Shown: positions 18,811-27,858 of the stretch, piece after piece
Layout of the letters: each line of letters opens with the position of its first letter
Numbering within the stretch: the stretch's first letter is position 1
NCBI GenBank assembly: GCA_015660915.1
Contig: JACTTZ010000005.1
Coordinates: 155,035-219,034, forward strand
Length of the DNA: 64,000 nucleotides
DNA from: Methanomicrobia archaeon
Lineage (GTDB): Archaea > Halobacteriota > Bog-38 > Methanoflorentales > Methanoflorentaceae
Direction of reading: 5' to 3'
Position numbers and translations under genes: made by a program
Notes under the pieces: generated by a model
Databases searched by the model: none
The model's input: only the letters and a program-made list of their open reading frames with translations
What the model was told of the DNA's origin: nothing

Positions 18811-20145
18811 CTATCCGCTGGCAAGCTCCTTCAAATATTTCGGAAGTGCAGATGAGTCCTTAACGCCGACTATGACTTCCCAGCCCGTGAGCTCCTCAAG
18901 TTTCATTTTCAGCATGGCAATCATGCCGGGAATTATGAGCTTTTTGTGATCTACCTTTTCTGCAACTTTGGATTCCTTAAGCGCCTGCGCGATTTTCTCT
19001 GGAGTAAACTTATCAGCAGCGAACGCCGTCATCACCGACAATCCCTCGGTATCAACCACGAGAAGGCGCGCTGGAACCTTGCTCGCCTCAATATCACTTG
19101 CGACGGTGAAATAGGTGAGAGAAAAGTTTGACGTGACGATGACCGGCGAATTGCGGTTCGGCTTTCCTATGTCATAGAGACCCGGATTGACCTGTATGAG
19201 CGCCTGAGGATCCGTAAAGATGTTGGTCCTCAGCGTGGTGAGCGGGTACAGCCGAGCGGCGTCGAGGTCACTAAAGATTATCAACGAGGCGTATTTCAGC
19301 GTTCCTATCACCGCCCTTATCGCTTGCGTTTCGACGTCCGTCCCGTTGTCTAAGTTTACCATAACGGGGTAGCCGAGCGGCCGGAAAAGCTTCTTGACAC
19401 TGAGCCGACGCAAAATAGTCAACCATTCCAATGCATGGCCCAAGGGCTTAGCCCCTAGATTTAAATCTAAAACGATGTCTTCTATGCCCTCGCTCTTTGC
19501 TATTTCCGACAGCGACACGAGCTCATCGACGTCATCTGCGTACAGCACGAGTGGGCACGCGTACCGCTGCGCGAGGTTTGCCATTGAGGCGCAGTTGTTG
19601 GCACTGGCGGCGTAGATTAACGGTTTGGCCTTCGACACGATCTTGAGGCCAGCTTCAACGACCTTGGGGTCATTGCTCATTAAAACTAGCGGCAATCCGC
19701 TGTTATCGTTCACGAGCGTCACGACATCAGAGAACCGTTGCGCGTCCCCTGTCGCTTTGACCGCTATCAAGTCCACGCCTGAGATAATGCCTATCCGCTC
19801 GTATTTCATCGCGTCGAGCTTCCTGGCCCGTTCCACGACGCTCTGGTCGTCGAGGTCGTCTTCGATTATGAACGTATATGCAGTCTGGTTGAAAAATTTC
19901 TTTTCATGTCTGAAAAGCTCTGTTTCGCCTCCGATTTCGACGTCACCGACGTTAACGGTGCGCATAGGCGGCGAAGCGGAGCTCTCGAGTTGTTGCACCG
20001 CTTCGGGTGATACATACGGACACTTCGTGAGCTCTGCCTGCTTGTTGGCCAACATCATAGCAAACGCCAAGCACGTAGGGACCCCACATTCGCCGCAATT
20101 TTTTTTGGGCAACAGTTTGAAAATATCGAGCGCTGTCATCGGCAT
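18811..20145 (-). CDS. acsC: Corrinoid iron-sulfur protein large (gamma) subunit
   Basis: Carries the cobamide and a [4Fe-4S] cluster and passes the methyl group to acetyl-CoA synthase. From ATG 20145 it has 444 aa, close to bacterial AcsC. The N-terminal cluster motif is exact: Cys17-x2-Cys20-x4-Cys25-x16-Cys42. A TIM barrel and then a cobalamin-binding C-terminal domain follow, with PARLLVVDTEG and IPGMIAMLKMKLEE. ATG 20145 is chosen over an upstream ATG (20172) because GGTGGGAT lies six bases before it and it avoids overlap with acsD, whose stop is at 20150. Confidence 0.93.
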   Translation of the reverse strand: MPMTALDIFKLLPKKNCGECGVPTCLAFAMMLANKQAELTKCPYVSPEAVQQLESSASPPMRTVNVGDVEIGGETELFRHEKKFFNQTAYTFIIEDDLDDQSVVERARKLDAMKYERIGIISGVDLIAVKATGDAQRFSDVVTLVNDNSGLPLVLMSNDPKVVEAGLKIVSKAKPLIYAASANNCASMANLAQRYACPLVLYADDVDELVSLSEIAKSEGIEDIVLDLNLGAKPLGHALEWLTILRRLSVKKLFRPLGYPVMVNLDNGTDVETQAIRAVIGTLKYASLIIFSDLDAARLYPLTTLRTNIFTDPQALIQVNPGLYDIGKPNRNSPVIVTSNFSLTYFTVASDIEASKVPARLLVVDTEGLSVMTAFAADKFTPEKIAQALKESKVAEKVDHKKLIIPGMIAMLKMKLEELTGWEVIVGVKDSSALPKYLKELASG

Positions 20146-20149
20146 GGTG

Positions 20150-21094
20150 CTATCCCACCAATTCGTCGACAACTTTTCTTACGATCGCTACAGACTTTGG
20201 GTGCCGGAATATCAACGCGTTCGCCCCGGCCATTAGAGCCGCCAGCGCCGAGGCCACCTCCCAAAAGATCCCCCTATCCCTCTCATCGCCTAACTTGGCG
20301 TCTGCGCGATAGGCTTCCTTCGCGCTCCACGCCACGCTTATGTCGGCGATCATCGGCGACTGGAGCATCTTGTCTCCCACAAGGCCGGCGAGCTTAATCC
20401 GCTCCATCGCTGAGTAGGCGTACTCCATCCCAAAGCCAATTCCCGCCATAAGCGGGTCGCTGACGATGTGATCGAGCGGCACCCCAAACTCGGTGAGCAT
20501 GATATTGAGCTGCTTGGCGATATTCACGTCGATGTTTGAGAACGCGACGACCGCGTGGCCGTTTGCAGTGGCAGCAACAGCGATCGACTTGTAACTGTCC
20601 TGTTCCGCGCGCGCGAGCAAACACCGTTCTCCCTTGGCAGCATCGCCACAGAGCTCCATAACACGGGCATCCTTCTCATAATCGCCGCTTCCTTGTATTA
20701 CCAGCGGAGCCTTCACTTGCCCAAGCACGGTCGACACGAGGGAGGCCGCATCTTCAGCGCTGACGTTTGCTTCCTCGGGATTGGTGCTCAGAAGCTTCAG
20801 ACAGATGAAGTCTGCACCGTAGAGGTTAACGCACGCGTCCGCCCACGCAACAGGATCCTTGATGATGTCGCCGATCTCATCGATGATGATCTGGGGGTAA
20901 TCTTCGCCAACGCGATCGATCACCTCCATTCCGATAGCCGGTCGCGAAACCTTCCCCTCGAACGCCAAAAACGGAAGGGATGCTTCTCCGCCTAAACGGA
21001 CGGTTCTATCCCGTGTCCCCCCTTCGTTATCTGTTGCGCCGATTGTAATCTCATTTATCTTTCCGCTCCAACTTTCCTTTGGAATTGCTACCAT
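20150..21094 (-). CDS. acsD: Corrinoid iron-sulfur protein small (delta) subunit
   Basis: Partner of AcsC that helps position the cobamide. From ATG 21094 it has 314 aa, similar to bacterial AcsD (about 320). It shows the family start (KINEITIGAT, TVRLGGEASLPF, PAIGMEVID) and a TIM barrel with VSDPLMAGIGFGMEY. GGGGT lies before this ATG; an in-frame GTG at 21118 would add eight residues. It lies between the fused CODH/ACS gene and acsC on the same strand with short spacers, so one transcript is likely. Confidence 0.92.
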   Translation of the reverse strand: MVAIPKESWSGKINEITIGATDNEGGTRDRTVRLGGEASLPFLAFEGKVSRPAIGMEVIDRVGEDYPQIIIDEIGDIIKDPVAWADACVNLYGADFICLKLLSTNPEEANVSAEDAASLVSTVLGQVKAPLVIQGSGDYEKDARVMELCGDAAKGERCLLARAEQDSYKSIAVAATANGHAVVAFSNIDVNIAKQLNIMLTEFGVPLDHIVSDPLMAGIGFGMEYAYSAMERIKLAGLVGDKMLQSPMIADISVAWSAKEAYRADAKLGDERDRGIFWEVASALAALMAGANALIFRHPKSVAIVRKVVDELVG

Positions 21095-21128
21095 CGCCGT
21101 TACCCCAGAGATTCTCACGACTTTACGT

Positions 21129-24100
21129 TCAAAACATACCCATCGGCGGCATGCGCAGCGCAGGGTGTTCGACCTTCGCCAAGTACTCCGCTAATTCATC
21201 CGCATCCGTCGTAATAGTTTCGTCGGCGATCTTATCCGCCAGGTCCGGTAAACCCAGTTCCTTTGCTCTCTTCTCAAGATCCTCTCGTAGCGCCGCTTTG
21301 AGGTCTTTCGGCATCCATACGACGCGCGCTAGCCCCCCATCCGCGCGGATAAACTTCTTACTCGTAATAAACTGCCTGCCTACGCCAATAAATCCAGGCG
21401 TTTGATTACCCCCGCCGACAGATCCCGCAAGGGTTGAGAACTTCATGCCAATGGGGGTCATGCCGGTATATTCGCGGTTGACCACTATCACGCCCTGCAG
21501 GTCACTGCTGATCGCCACGATACACTCGAAGCATCCGCACGATGTCTGTGGATCCTCCATCATCGTGTACTGATTCATCCGCTCGACGTGGCCGTGCGTG
21601 AGCTCACAGACCGCTTGGTTTACGTTTGACCACTGGCCCTTCTGCTCGTCAATCGCAGCGCCCTTTTCAACCGGTTTATTTGGCCCATTTGGATCGATGC
21701 TGAATCCCGCAGCCGCATCAAGCCAGTTCAATGCGCCACACAGCCCCAGACGTTCGGGGGAGATGATACAAACGTGGCTCGGGGCGAAGCTTTGGCACAA
21801 TGTGCACGCGTAGAACGTGTCAACGCTCTCGTCAGTCAGCCCTGCAATCCGCCGATCCCGATCTGCATACGATTCCATAGCCTCTGGCAGGTGCTTTTCC
21901 ACCTCCTTTTCGTCGGTGATGATCGTAACTTGTATCCGGCTGATGATACCCCCGAGCTCCTCTTTCATCTTGTGGTAAAGGATGTCACCAAAGTGCTTGA
22001 AGCGTAACCCATTGGCCACACTGTTCTTGCTTAGTCGCACCCAGAGCAAGTTTCTCTGACCCGTATGCCACGCACCTTCCGCGTAATTGATGAACTGGTG
22101 GATGCGTCGCTCGACGACGGGCTCAAACTCCTTTTTCATGTGCTTTCCGTACACTTCAACAAGCATCCCCAGCGCCGACACGCTGCCCTCTTCCATCTCA
22201 TCGACATCCTTCCCGATGAGCGTGATCTGGCCGTCCTTAACCGCATCAGCATCGCGGATCTTAACGAGCTCAAACACCTTTGTCTTGGTTGGACCCCCGC
22301 ACTCGACATAGGTTTGCGGCCTGCGTACCGTTTCTCCCTCGAAGGCAAGCCCGTAGGCGACCGGTAATGAGACCTCACCAAACGTCACCTTCATGTTCCG
22401 TATCTCGATCGCGTGTGCGACGATCTGATTGTAGTCCTTCTCTACCTCATATTTGCCCGGCACTTCATCTACATCTTGATCGGTGATCGTTGGTGAGCCA
22501 TTAAACAGCACAGCGAACTCGATCGCTGCCTTAATGTCGTCAATTGGACCTAACTGGACGATGACGACTTTCGGCCGCTTTGCTAGGTACTCAAAGAGTC
22601 CGTTCCGATCTCCTGGCTTGACGTTCCCGAAGGTCAGCGCGGCACGTATCGCAAAGCTCAGCCCGTGAATCGCTTGCGTAAATTCGCCCACGCAAAACAG
22701 CAGCCGGTCAAGTCCCTTATGCTCGCCTATCTCAATGCCTGCCTCGGCAATCTGTTGTATAGTATCAAAGGTAGGGATTACAAGCATGCCCTTGCTCTGA
22801 CAGTCCCTGATGATCTTTGCTAGCAGCGCAGGGTCCTTCGCCTTTCCCACCAACACAAGAACCCCAGGTATGGTATCATCGACGAACGAGATCCCCAACC
22901 GGCGGAGTACCTCATCGGCGACGAACCCTGTGTACGGAGTATCCGCGTAAGGGTCGGGATTGTCGATGTACTTGAGGGCCTCAACGATTTCTGCAGCGAT
23001 CATCGTTGCTTCGCCTGAGGCCACAGCATTGTCAAACGTGTACTCCTCTCTAATCTTTCCTCTCACTTCTCCGAGGAGCCGCGGCAGCTGCGCGAGTTTC
23101 GTCACGCGTTCACCTGTCCATGCGGTGATGCACGGAAGATAATACCCGGTGCTCGGGTATCCGATCTCCTTATCACGACCGTGTTGACGTATCGCCTTGT
23201 TGAGTAGCTGATCTGCATACCCAGTTGCGATGATGGCCCCGTCGATCGCTTTCTTGTAGAGGGCCTCATTCGAGAGCGGCGGTGCCGTGACGTCCGGCGT
23301 GGTTCCGTTCCAGTACGTGACCCCCCCATCGAGTTCACTGTGCGCGTTCATCTTCCATCTGCGGTACTGAACGGTGTTCACCAACGTCTTCGCCGCAATC
23401 ACAGGATCAGGCTCAAATATGAAGTGACCGCCGTAGACGTCCTTTGCGGTTGCCTGGGCGACTTCATCCGCAAGAGGGCTGCCCTTGATGAATGGATAAA
23501 CCCCAACGTGGGTGGGCCATCCCGTTGCGACGCACCACGTCCCAATCGCCACCGCTTTTTCGCTCATCGCTTCTGGAGCGCTCGCGACGATGGGGAGATC
23601 CTGTATGTCGACGCCCATCACCTGGGCGATTTCACTGACGAAGTTTTCCACGCGTGAGTTGTCCACGCACGACCCCATGTGGAGCACGAGCGGCAATGAC
23701 TCACCGGTGGTCTTTTCCCCGACATCTTTGAGGAACGCCTTGAGGGATTCGCCTGCGTGCTCCTCGACCGCTTCTGGTGTCAATAAGCCGTGCTTCGCAA
23801 GGGATTGCGCTGCACAACCAGTTACAAGCGTCAGTATGTTGTTTCTGACTAGCTCTTTAGCGATCGTCAAATGGCAAAGGTCGTGTTCAGCCTTAGCGGG
23901 ATTATTACACCCTGCGATAAGTGCGATGCCCTGGACCTCTCCGCTGCGTATCTTATCAGCAAGATACTTGAGCGGTTCCTTTTCATCAAAGGTGCTCAAC
24001 AACGACTTTATGTACTCGAGACTAAATCCTGCGACGACCTTACTCGAAATATCAGGGATGGAGATTTTTGTGGGGTCTCTGTTCTTGTACGCTTCAATAG

Positions 24101-25262
24101 CGACGCGCACGATCTCTTTGGCGCCTTCACGCGCCGCTGCTTCATTGAATTCGATATGTGTGTCGCCGGGGATACGGGTGATCGGCATTGTTGATATCAG
24201 CTTCGTGTGGAAACACTGTGTCCAGAATCCGACCGAAGGCGCGATGCATTGATAGTCAATGACCATCACGTCAACGACGCCGGTCATTATTGCCAACTCT
24301 TGGCTCGCAAAATTTGTGACAATCGGGATGCCTCTCCGCATCAGCAGTTCGTTGGCAGTGCAACAAATGCCGACGATATTTATTCCCTTTGCTCCTGCGG
24401 CAATGGCTTCGGTTTGTAGCTCATCTGCAGCGTCGCAAATGACTTCGCTAAGAATAGGGTTATGTCCATGTACACAGACGTTGACGTAATCCTTTTTTAG
24501 CGCGCCGAGATTGGCTTGGGATACGACCATTTGCGGGACGCCGAACAAGATGTCAGAAAGGTTCGAGCTTATGTTCTCCCCCGTGACATCACCGAGTGAG
24601 CACTTGATACCACCGAATATCAACGGCACCGGATCAGCATCACATCCCATGTGAGTTCTATGCATGACTTCGGTGATTCCCTTGTCAATGTTGGTCGCGA
24701 CGACGTCATTTCGCTCAAGGAGCTCTAGCCGTTTTGCGGGCAGCATAATCTTGAGCCAGTTACACCCGTCCTCATCATTTCTTGAGAAGTCCTCTAAAGC
24801 TGAATTCGCGACGGCCACTGCAAGCTCATTTACACTCTTTTCGTTCTCCAAACCGAGCTTTGCCGCAAGGGTACGTAACTTCGTCTCGTCTTTTACGCGA
24901 TAGTCGGGAGCCTTACCCTCGCCGACCCCTTTAAGGGCATGCGCGAGGTGCCTTCCGTGATCAGAGTGAGCCGCACAGCCGCCTGCCATCATCCGGATCA
25001 AGTTTCGCGCCACAATTGTGTAATCTTTTGCCCCACAGATACCTCTTTGCGGCTCTTTTCCAAAAGGATTGATCCTACAAGGTCCCTGCAAGCAGATCCG
25101 ACAGCACAGGCCGGACTCGCCAAAGCCGCACTGTGGCTGCATCAAGTCGGCTCGGTCCCACATCGTCTTCATATTGTTCTGCTCGGCAAGCGGCAACATC
25201 TCGAGTGCCGCAGGATCTACCGTCATCGCTTTTGGATTCGCTTTGTTACGTCTCTTGTCCAT
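21129..25262 (-). CDS. Fused CO dehydrogenase (CooS/AcsA) - acetyl-CoA synthase (AcsB)
   Basis: A single uninterrupted 1377-aa frame. Residues 1 to about 640 are a bacterial-type Ni-Fe-S CO dehydrogenase: B/D-cluster cysteines at about 45-62 (C-x7-CC-x2-C-x4-C), and C-cluster segments VHGHNP, GICCTANE, DYQCI, IAGCNNP, TGCAAQ and MGSCVDN. A short linker (about 640-665) leads to a full-length bacterial AcsB: GYPSTGYYLP near its start, then the A-cluster CTLCQSFAPSHVC with GLCG at about residue 1155-1175 and the CGC of TSCGCFEC near 1242. In known acetogens these are two proteins that form an alpha2-beta2 complex with a CO tunnel. Here all cluster ligands of both enzymes appear present, so a bifunctional enzyme is likely. 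Confidence 0.95.
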   Translation of the reverse strand: MDKRRNKANPKAMTVDPAALEMLPLAEQNNMKTMWDRADLMQPQCGFGESGLCCRICLQGPCRINPFGKEPQRGICGAKDYTIVARNLIRMMAGGCAAHSDHGRHLAHALKGVGEGKAPDYRVKDETKLRTLAAKLGLENEKSVNELAVAVANSALEDFSRNDEDGCNWLKIMLPAKRLELLERNDVVATNIDKGITEVMHRTHMGCDADPVPLIFGGIKCSLGDVTGENISSNLSDILFGVPQMVVSQANLGALKKDYVNVCVHGHNPILSEVICDAADELQTEAIAAGAKGINIVGICCTANELLMRRGIPIVTNFASQELAIMTGVVDVMVIDYQCIAPSVGFWTQCFHTKLISTMPITRIPGDTHIEFNEAAAREGAKEIVRVAIEAYKNRDPTKISIPDISSKVVAGFSLEYIKSLLSTFDEKEPLKYLADKIRSGEVQGIALIAGCNNPAKAEHDLCHLTIAKELVRNNILTLVTGCAAQSLAKHGLLTPEAVEEHAGESLKAFLKDVGEKTTGESLPLVLHMGSCVDNSRVENFVSEIAQVMGVDIQDLPIVASAPEAMSEKAVAIGTWCVATGWPTHVGVYPFIKGSPLADEVAQATAKDVYGGHFIFEPDPVIAAKTLVNTVQYRRWKMNAHSELDGGVTYWNGTTPDVTAPPLSNEALYKKAIDGAIIATGYADQLLNKAIRQHGRDKEIGYPSTGYYLPCITAWTGERVTKLAQLPRLLGEVRGKIREEYTFDNAVASGEATMIAAEIVEALKYIDNPDPYADTPYTGFVADEVLRRLGISFVDDTIPGVLVLVGKAKDPALLAKIIRDCQSKGMLVIPTFDTIQQIAEAGIEIGEHKGLDRLLFCVGEFTQAIHGLSFAIRAALTFGNVKPGDRNGLFEYLAKRPKVVIVQLGPIDDIKAAIEFAVLFNGSPTITDQDVDEVPGKYEVEKDYNQIVAHAIEIRNMKVTFGEVSLPVAYGLAFEGETVRRPQTYVECGGPTKTKVFELVKIRDADAVKDGQITLIGKDVDEMEEGSVSALGMLVEVYGKHMKKEFEPVVERRIHQFINYAEGAWHTGQRNLLWVRLSKNSVANGLRFKHFGDILYHKMKEELGGIISRIQVTIITDEKEVEKHLPEAMESYADRDRRIAGLTDESVDTFYACTLCQSFAPSHVCIISPERLGLCGALNWLDAAAGFSIDPNGPNKPVEKGAAIDEQKGQWSNVNQAVCELTHGHVERMNQYTMMEDPQTSCGCFECIVAISSDLQGVIVVNREYTGMTPIGMKFSTLAGSVGGGNQTPGFIGVGRQFITSKKFIRADGGLARVVWMPKDLKAALREDLEKRAKELGLPDLADKIADETITTDADELAEYLAKVEHPALRMPPMGMF

Positions 25263-25674
25263 ATATCAATGCACCACACTTGCACGCAAGCACGCACGAT
25301 AGCTCCGCTGCACCGTTGCAGAGGTCGCATTTTACCGCTTCGTGGTCGCGCGTCTGTATCGCCCCAAATGGGCATGCGTCAACACATTCAAAGCACCCTG
25401 TGCAGCGTTCGTCGTTAATCGTTACCACACCATCGTCATTTTTTGTAATCGCACTCTCTTCACAGACCTCGACACACTTCGGCCGCTTGCAGTGAAGGCA
25501 CCTCGTAAGATGCAACTTGCCATCCTTATATCCGATCGTAAGCCTCGAGAGAGGGCGCGGATACTCGCACATCGCAGTGTTGATATCGCCTGACGCGCTA
25601 TGCCGTAGCGCGCACGCAAGCTCGCACGACTTGCATGCCACACAATTCTTCGGAACAAACCTAGCGATCAACAT
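25246..25674 (-). CDS. cooF: CooF-like four-cluster ferredoxin
   Basis: Electron carrier for CO dehydrogenase. The 142-aa product has four cysteine groups: CVACKSCELAC, CLHCKRPKCVEVC, CTGCFECVDACP and CDLCNGAAELSC with a final CKC, the layout of CooF/HycB-type polyferredoxins. Its end overlaps the start of the fused CODH/ACS gene by 17 bases, which implies translational coupling and a dedicated partnership. No ribosome site is evident before the ATG at 25674; an AT-rich TATA-like stretch (about 25691-25700) about 22 bases upstream suggests a leaderless message. Confidence 0.9.
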   Translation of the reverse strand: MLIARFVPKNCVACKSCELACALRHSASGDINTAMCEYPRPLSRLTIGYKDGKLHLTRCLHCKRPKCVEVCEESAITKNDDGVVTINDERCTGCFECVDACPFGAIQTRDHEAVKCDLCNGAAELSCVLACKCGALIYGQET

Positions 25675-26003
25675 AAGCAGCTGAATACGATGTGGTTTAT
25701 GCTACAAGCCTCGCAGCGGTTGCGCCGGCATCACGGTGTTCTTACTACTATGCAATGCCGGATGCGGCCACAACAAGCGTTTACTCACCGAGTGCTCGTG
25801 AAGATGAGCGCTACCCCATAAAGAGTGAGGGGGCGCCGGGCGAAGTGTCTTTCGCATTCTGTTATCCTTGAAATAACGCGATATCAAGCAGTAGGCAAAG
25901 ATTGAATGATTGTACTATTTTATACGATGCTAGTCATATATATGTATGGTCTTACAAGGACGACAGAAAGTATTTATAGTGAATTTATGCGAGTAGGTAA
26001 GTG
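25675..26003. promoter_or_regulatory. Divergent intergenic region, cooF / moaD
   Basis: A 329-base gap between divergent genes. Near moaD there are CATATATATG (25935-25944) and AGTATTTATAG (25970-25980), the latter about 25 bases before the moaD start. A frame open from GTG 25692 to TGA 25871 (59 codons) exists, but no start signal supports it. No riboswitch or repeat is recognised. Confidence 0.45.
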
Positions 26004-26276
26004 ATGGGGCTTGTTAGCGTTCGTTTGTTCGCAAATTTACGCGAAATCGTGGGGCATCCTCGCGTCGTTTTGGAGGCCAACTCCATGCGCGAGGTACTAA
26101 AGGCACTTCGATCAGAGCACCCTGCGTTGCAGCCGCTGCTCTGCGAAGACGGGGAGGTCCGCCCCTACATCACGATCCTCGTCAATGGCGAGAACATACG
26201 CGACTTAGAAGCGCTTGCTACCAGTCTGTCTGACGGCGATGAAGTTGCGATCTTTCCGCCTGTTTCAGGCGGCTAG
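26004..26276 (+). CDS. MoaD/ThiS-family sulfur-carrier protein
   Basis: Ubiquitin-like small protein (90 aa from ATG 26004; a GTG at 26001 is also possible) that carries a thiocarboxylate on its terminal Gly-Gly. The ending PPVSGG is the family signature and the beta-grasp pattern (VRLFANLREI at the start, SDGDEVAIF near the end) is clear. Its neighbours ModE-like and MoeA point to molybdopterin synthesis (MoaD) rather than thiamine or tungsten-enzyme roles, though archaeal MoaD-like proteins can also modify tRNA. Confidence 0.88.
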   Translation: MGLVSVRLFANLREIVGHPRVVLEANSMREVLKALRSEHPALQPLLCEDGEVRPYITILVNGENIRDLEALATSLSDGDEVAIFPPVSGG

Positions 26277-26288
26277 CTCGGACGACCG

Positions 26289-26624
26289 TCAATCACTAAG
26301 GTCGACGGACCATTTAGTGAGCTGGTTCAACGAACCTTCCATGCCTCGATAATCCTCTAGAAGCTCACGACCCAACGCAGTTAGCTTCGCCCCTCCCCCT
26401 GCTCTTCCGCCTCGCGTCCTCTCGACGAGAGGGCGACCAAGCCGCTTTTCAACGATGGTTATGCGTTCCAACGCGTAGCGGTATGACATTCCCAGCTCGC
26501 GCGCTGCGGCGCTTATGGAGCCAAGTCTCTCTATTTCGGCAAGGAGCCGCATCGTACCAAGGCCAAATACGTGTTCTCCATTTTCGCCGACAAACCAAAG
26601 CTTGAATCGCGGTCTGATTCTCAT
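26289..26624 (-). CDS. ModE-type winged-helix regulator (DNA-binding domain only)
   Basis: A 111-aa protein corresponding to the N-terminal LysR-like helix-turn-helix of ModE: FGLGTMRLLAEIERLGSISAAARELGMSYRYA, then the basic wing with TRGGRAGGGAKLT. The molybdate-binding MopI/TOBE domains of bacterial ModE are missing, which is common in archaea. It is divergent from moeA, with the promoters overlapping in the 43-base gap, so autoregulation and control of moeA are plausible. How it senses metal cannot be seen from sequence. Confidence 0.85.
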   Translation of the reverse strand: MRIRPRFKLWFVGENGEHVFGLGTMRLLAEIERLGSISAAARELGMSYRYALERITIVEKRLGRPLVERTRGGRAGGGAKLTALGRELLEDYRGMEGSLNQLTKWSVDLSD

Positions 26625-26631
26625 GCTAGTA

Positions 26632-26641
26632 AGCTATAATA
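26632..26641 (+). promoter_or_regulatory. TATA box for moeA
   Basis: CTATAATAG lies about 30 bases before the moeA ATG (26668), and no ribosome site follows, so moeA is probably leaderless. The box also sits at the start of the divergent modE-like gene. Confidence 0.5.
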
Positions 26642-26667
26642 GCGCATGTGCACATTTAACCATAACG

Positions 26668-27840
26668 ATGATATTCAAAACACGAACTCCGTTTGGCGTG
26701 GCTTTGGATAGGTTTCTCAAAGCCATCGTGCCTATCGAAGATACCGAGGTGGCGCCCATACGAGAGGCCAGAGGGAGGGTGCTTGCCCGTCAGATCATTG
26801 CACAAAGGGACGAACCTAACTACCGACGGGCCGCCATGGACGGCTACGCAGTCATCGCAGACGATACGCTAGGAGCGAGCGAACATTCACCGATCGCTCT
26901 CAAAATTGGCAAAGAGGTGAGCCGCGGCGCTGCCTCGCGAGTTCATACCGGCTCCAAAATGCCGGACCAAGCTGACGCCGTTGTGATGGTAGAAGACGTC
27001 GAACGTCTTGGTGACGTCGCTGAAATTAGAGCGCAAGTGCATCCGTTCGAAAACGTCGGTCTTAAAGGCGAGGACGTAAGCCGCGGCGAGCTCGTGTTGG
27101 CTCCCGGCCATCGTCTGCGACCAGCAGACATCGGACTGCTTGCTTCTCTCGAAGTCCACGACGTGACCGTCTACCGGCAACCAGACGTCGCGATCATACC
27201 GACCGGAGAAGAGCTCGTTGGAGAAAAACCCGCGGAAGGGGAGGTAGTCGAAACAAACGGCCTTATGAACGCGCTCCTTGTAGAACAGTGGGGTGCACGG
27301 TACCGCTACCGGGACATCGTCACCGATGCGCGGGAGCTCATTGAAGACGCTTTGTTACGGGATACGGATGCCGACCTCATATTGACCACAGGAGGAACAT
27401 CCGTTGGGATTCGGGACCTCGTTCCAGAAGCGGTGCACAAGCTTGGGAAAGTTTTGGTTCACGGGATCGCGATGAGTCCCGCAATGCCCACGGCGCTCGG
27501 CCTTGTTGAGAATACTCCTATAGCTTGTCTGCCAGGGTTTCCGGTCGCCTGCCTCGTCGCTTCGTATGCGTTTGCTAAGCCGGCGATCCATCGACTCGAA
27601 CACGTCGAACGGGAATTTGAGCGGACAGCAACCGGCACGCTGGCTAGCAAAGTAACCGGTAAACCTGGTTCACGAACGTATGCACGCGTAGCAATACGGA
27701 ACGAACGAGTTGAACCTGTCTGGGCATCGGGATCGGGCATACTCAGCTCTATGACTAAAGCAGACGGATTTGTTATCATCCCTGAAAACGTCGAAGCGTA
27801 CGACGAGGGTCAACCTGTAGAGGTCGTGTTGTTCGACTGA
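26668..27840 (+). CDS. moeA: Molybdopterin molybdenumtransferase MoeA
   Basis: Inserts molybdenum (or tungsten) into adenylylated molybdopterin. The 390-aa product has the MoeA domain order: N-terminal domain with PNYRRAAMDGYAV, substrate-domain VHTGSKMP, the MoCF fold with IIPTGEELV and TTGGTSVG near residue 235-240, ATP-binding PAMPTALG and PGFPVA, and a C-terminal beta-barrel. ATG 26668 is chosen because the conserved part begins there and the upstream extension overlaps the divergent gene. A broken paralogue follows immediately downstream. Confidence 0.94.
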   Translation: MIFKTRTPFGVALDRFLKAIVPIEDTEVAPIREARGRVLARQIIAQRDEPNYRRAAMDGYAVIADDTLGASEHSPIALKIGKEVSRGAASRVHTGSKMPDQADAVVMVEDVERLGDVAEIRAQVHPFENVGLKGEDVSRGELVLAPGHRLRPADIGLLASLEVHDVTVYRQPDVAIIPTGEELVGEKPAEGEVVETNGLMNALLVEQWGARYRYRDIVTDARELIEDALLRDTDADLILTTGGTSVGIRDLVPEAVHKLGKVLVHGIAMSPAMPTALGLVENTPIACLPGFPVACLVASYAFAKPAIHRLEHVEREFERTATGTLASKVTGKPGSRTYARVAIRNERVEPVWASGSGILSSMTKADGFVIIPENVEAYDEGQPVEVVLFD

Positions 27841-27858
27841 TGATCGGATGCTTGTGAT

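Noticed and set aside
21094-21118. Longer acsD starting at GTG 21118
   Set aside because: The extra eight residues show no match to the family start, and GGGGT before ATG 21094 fits initiation there; the longer form cannot be excluded.
23512-24252. 246-codon frame antisense to the CODH/ACS gene
   Set aside because: It mirrors the strongly coding opposite strand, has Ser/Arg-rich composition typical of shadow frames and no ribosome site or family match.
25692-25871. 59-codon open frame between cooF and moaD
   Set aside because: It opens with GTG and has no ribosome site or TATA box at a suitable distance; length is within chance for this base composition. Mentioned in the intergenic entry.
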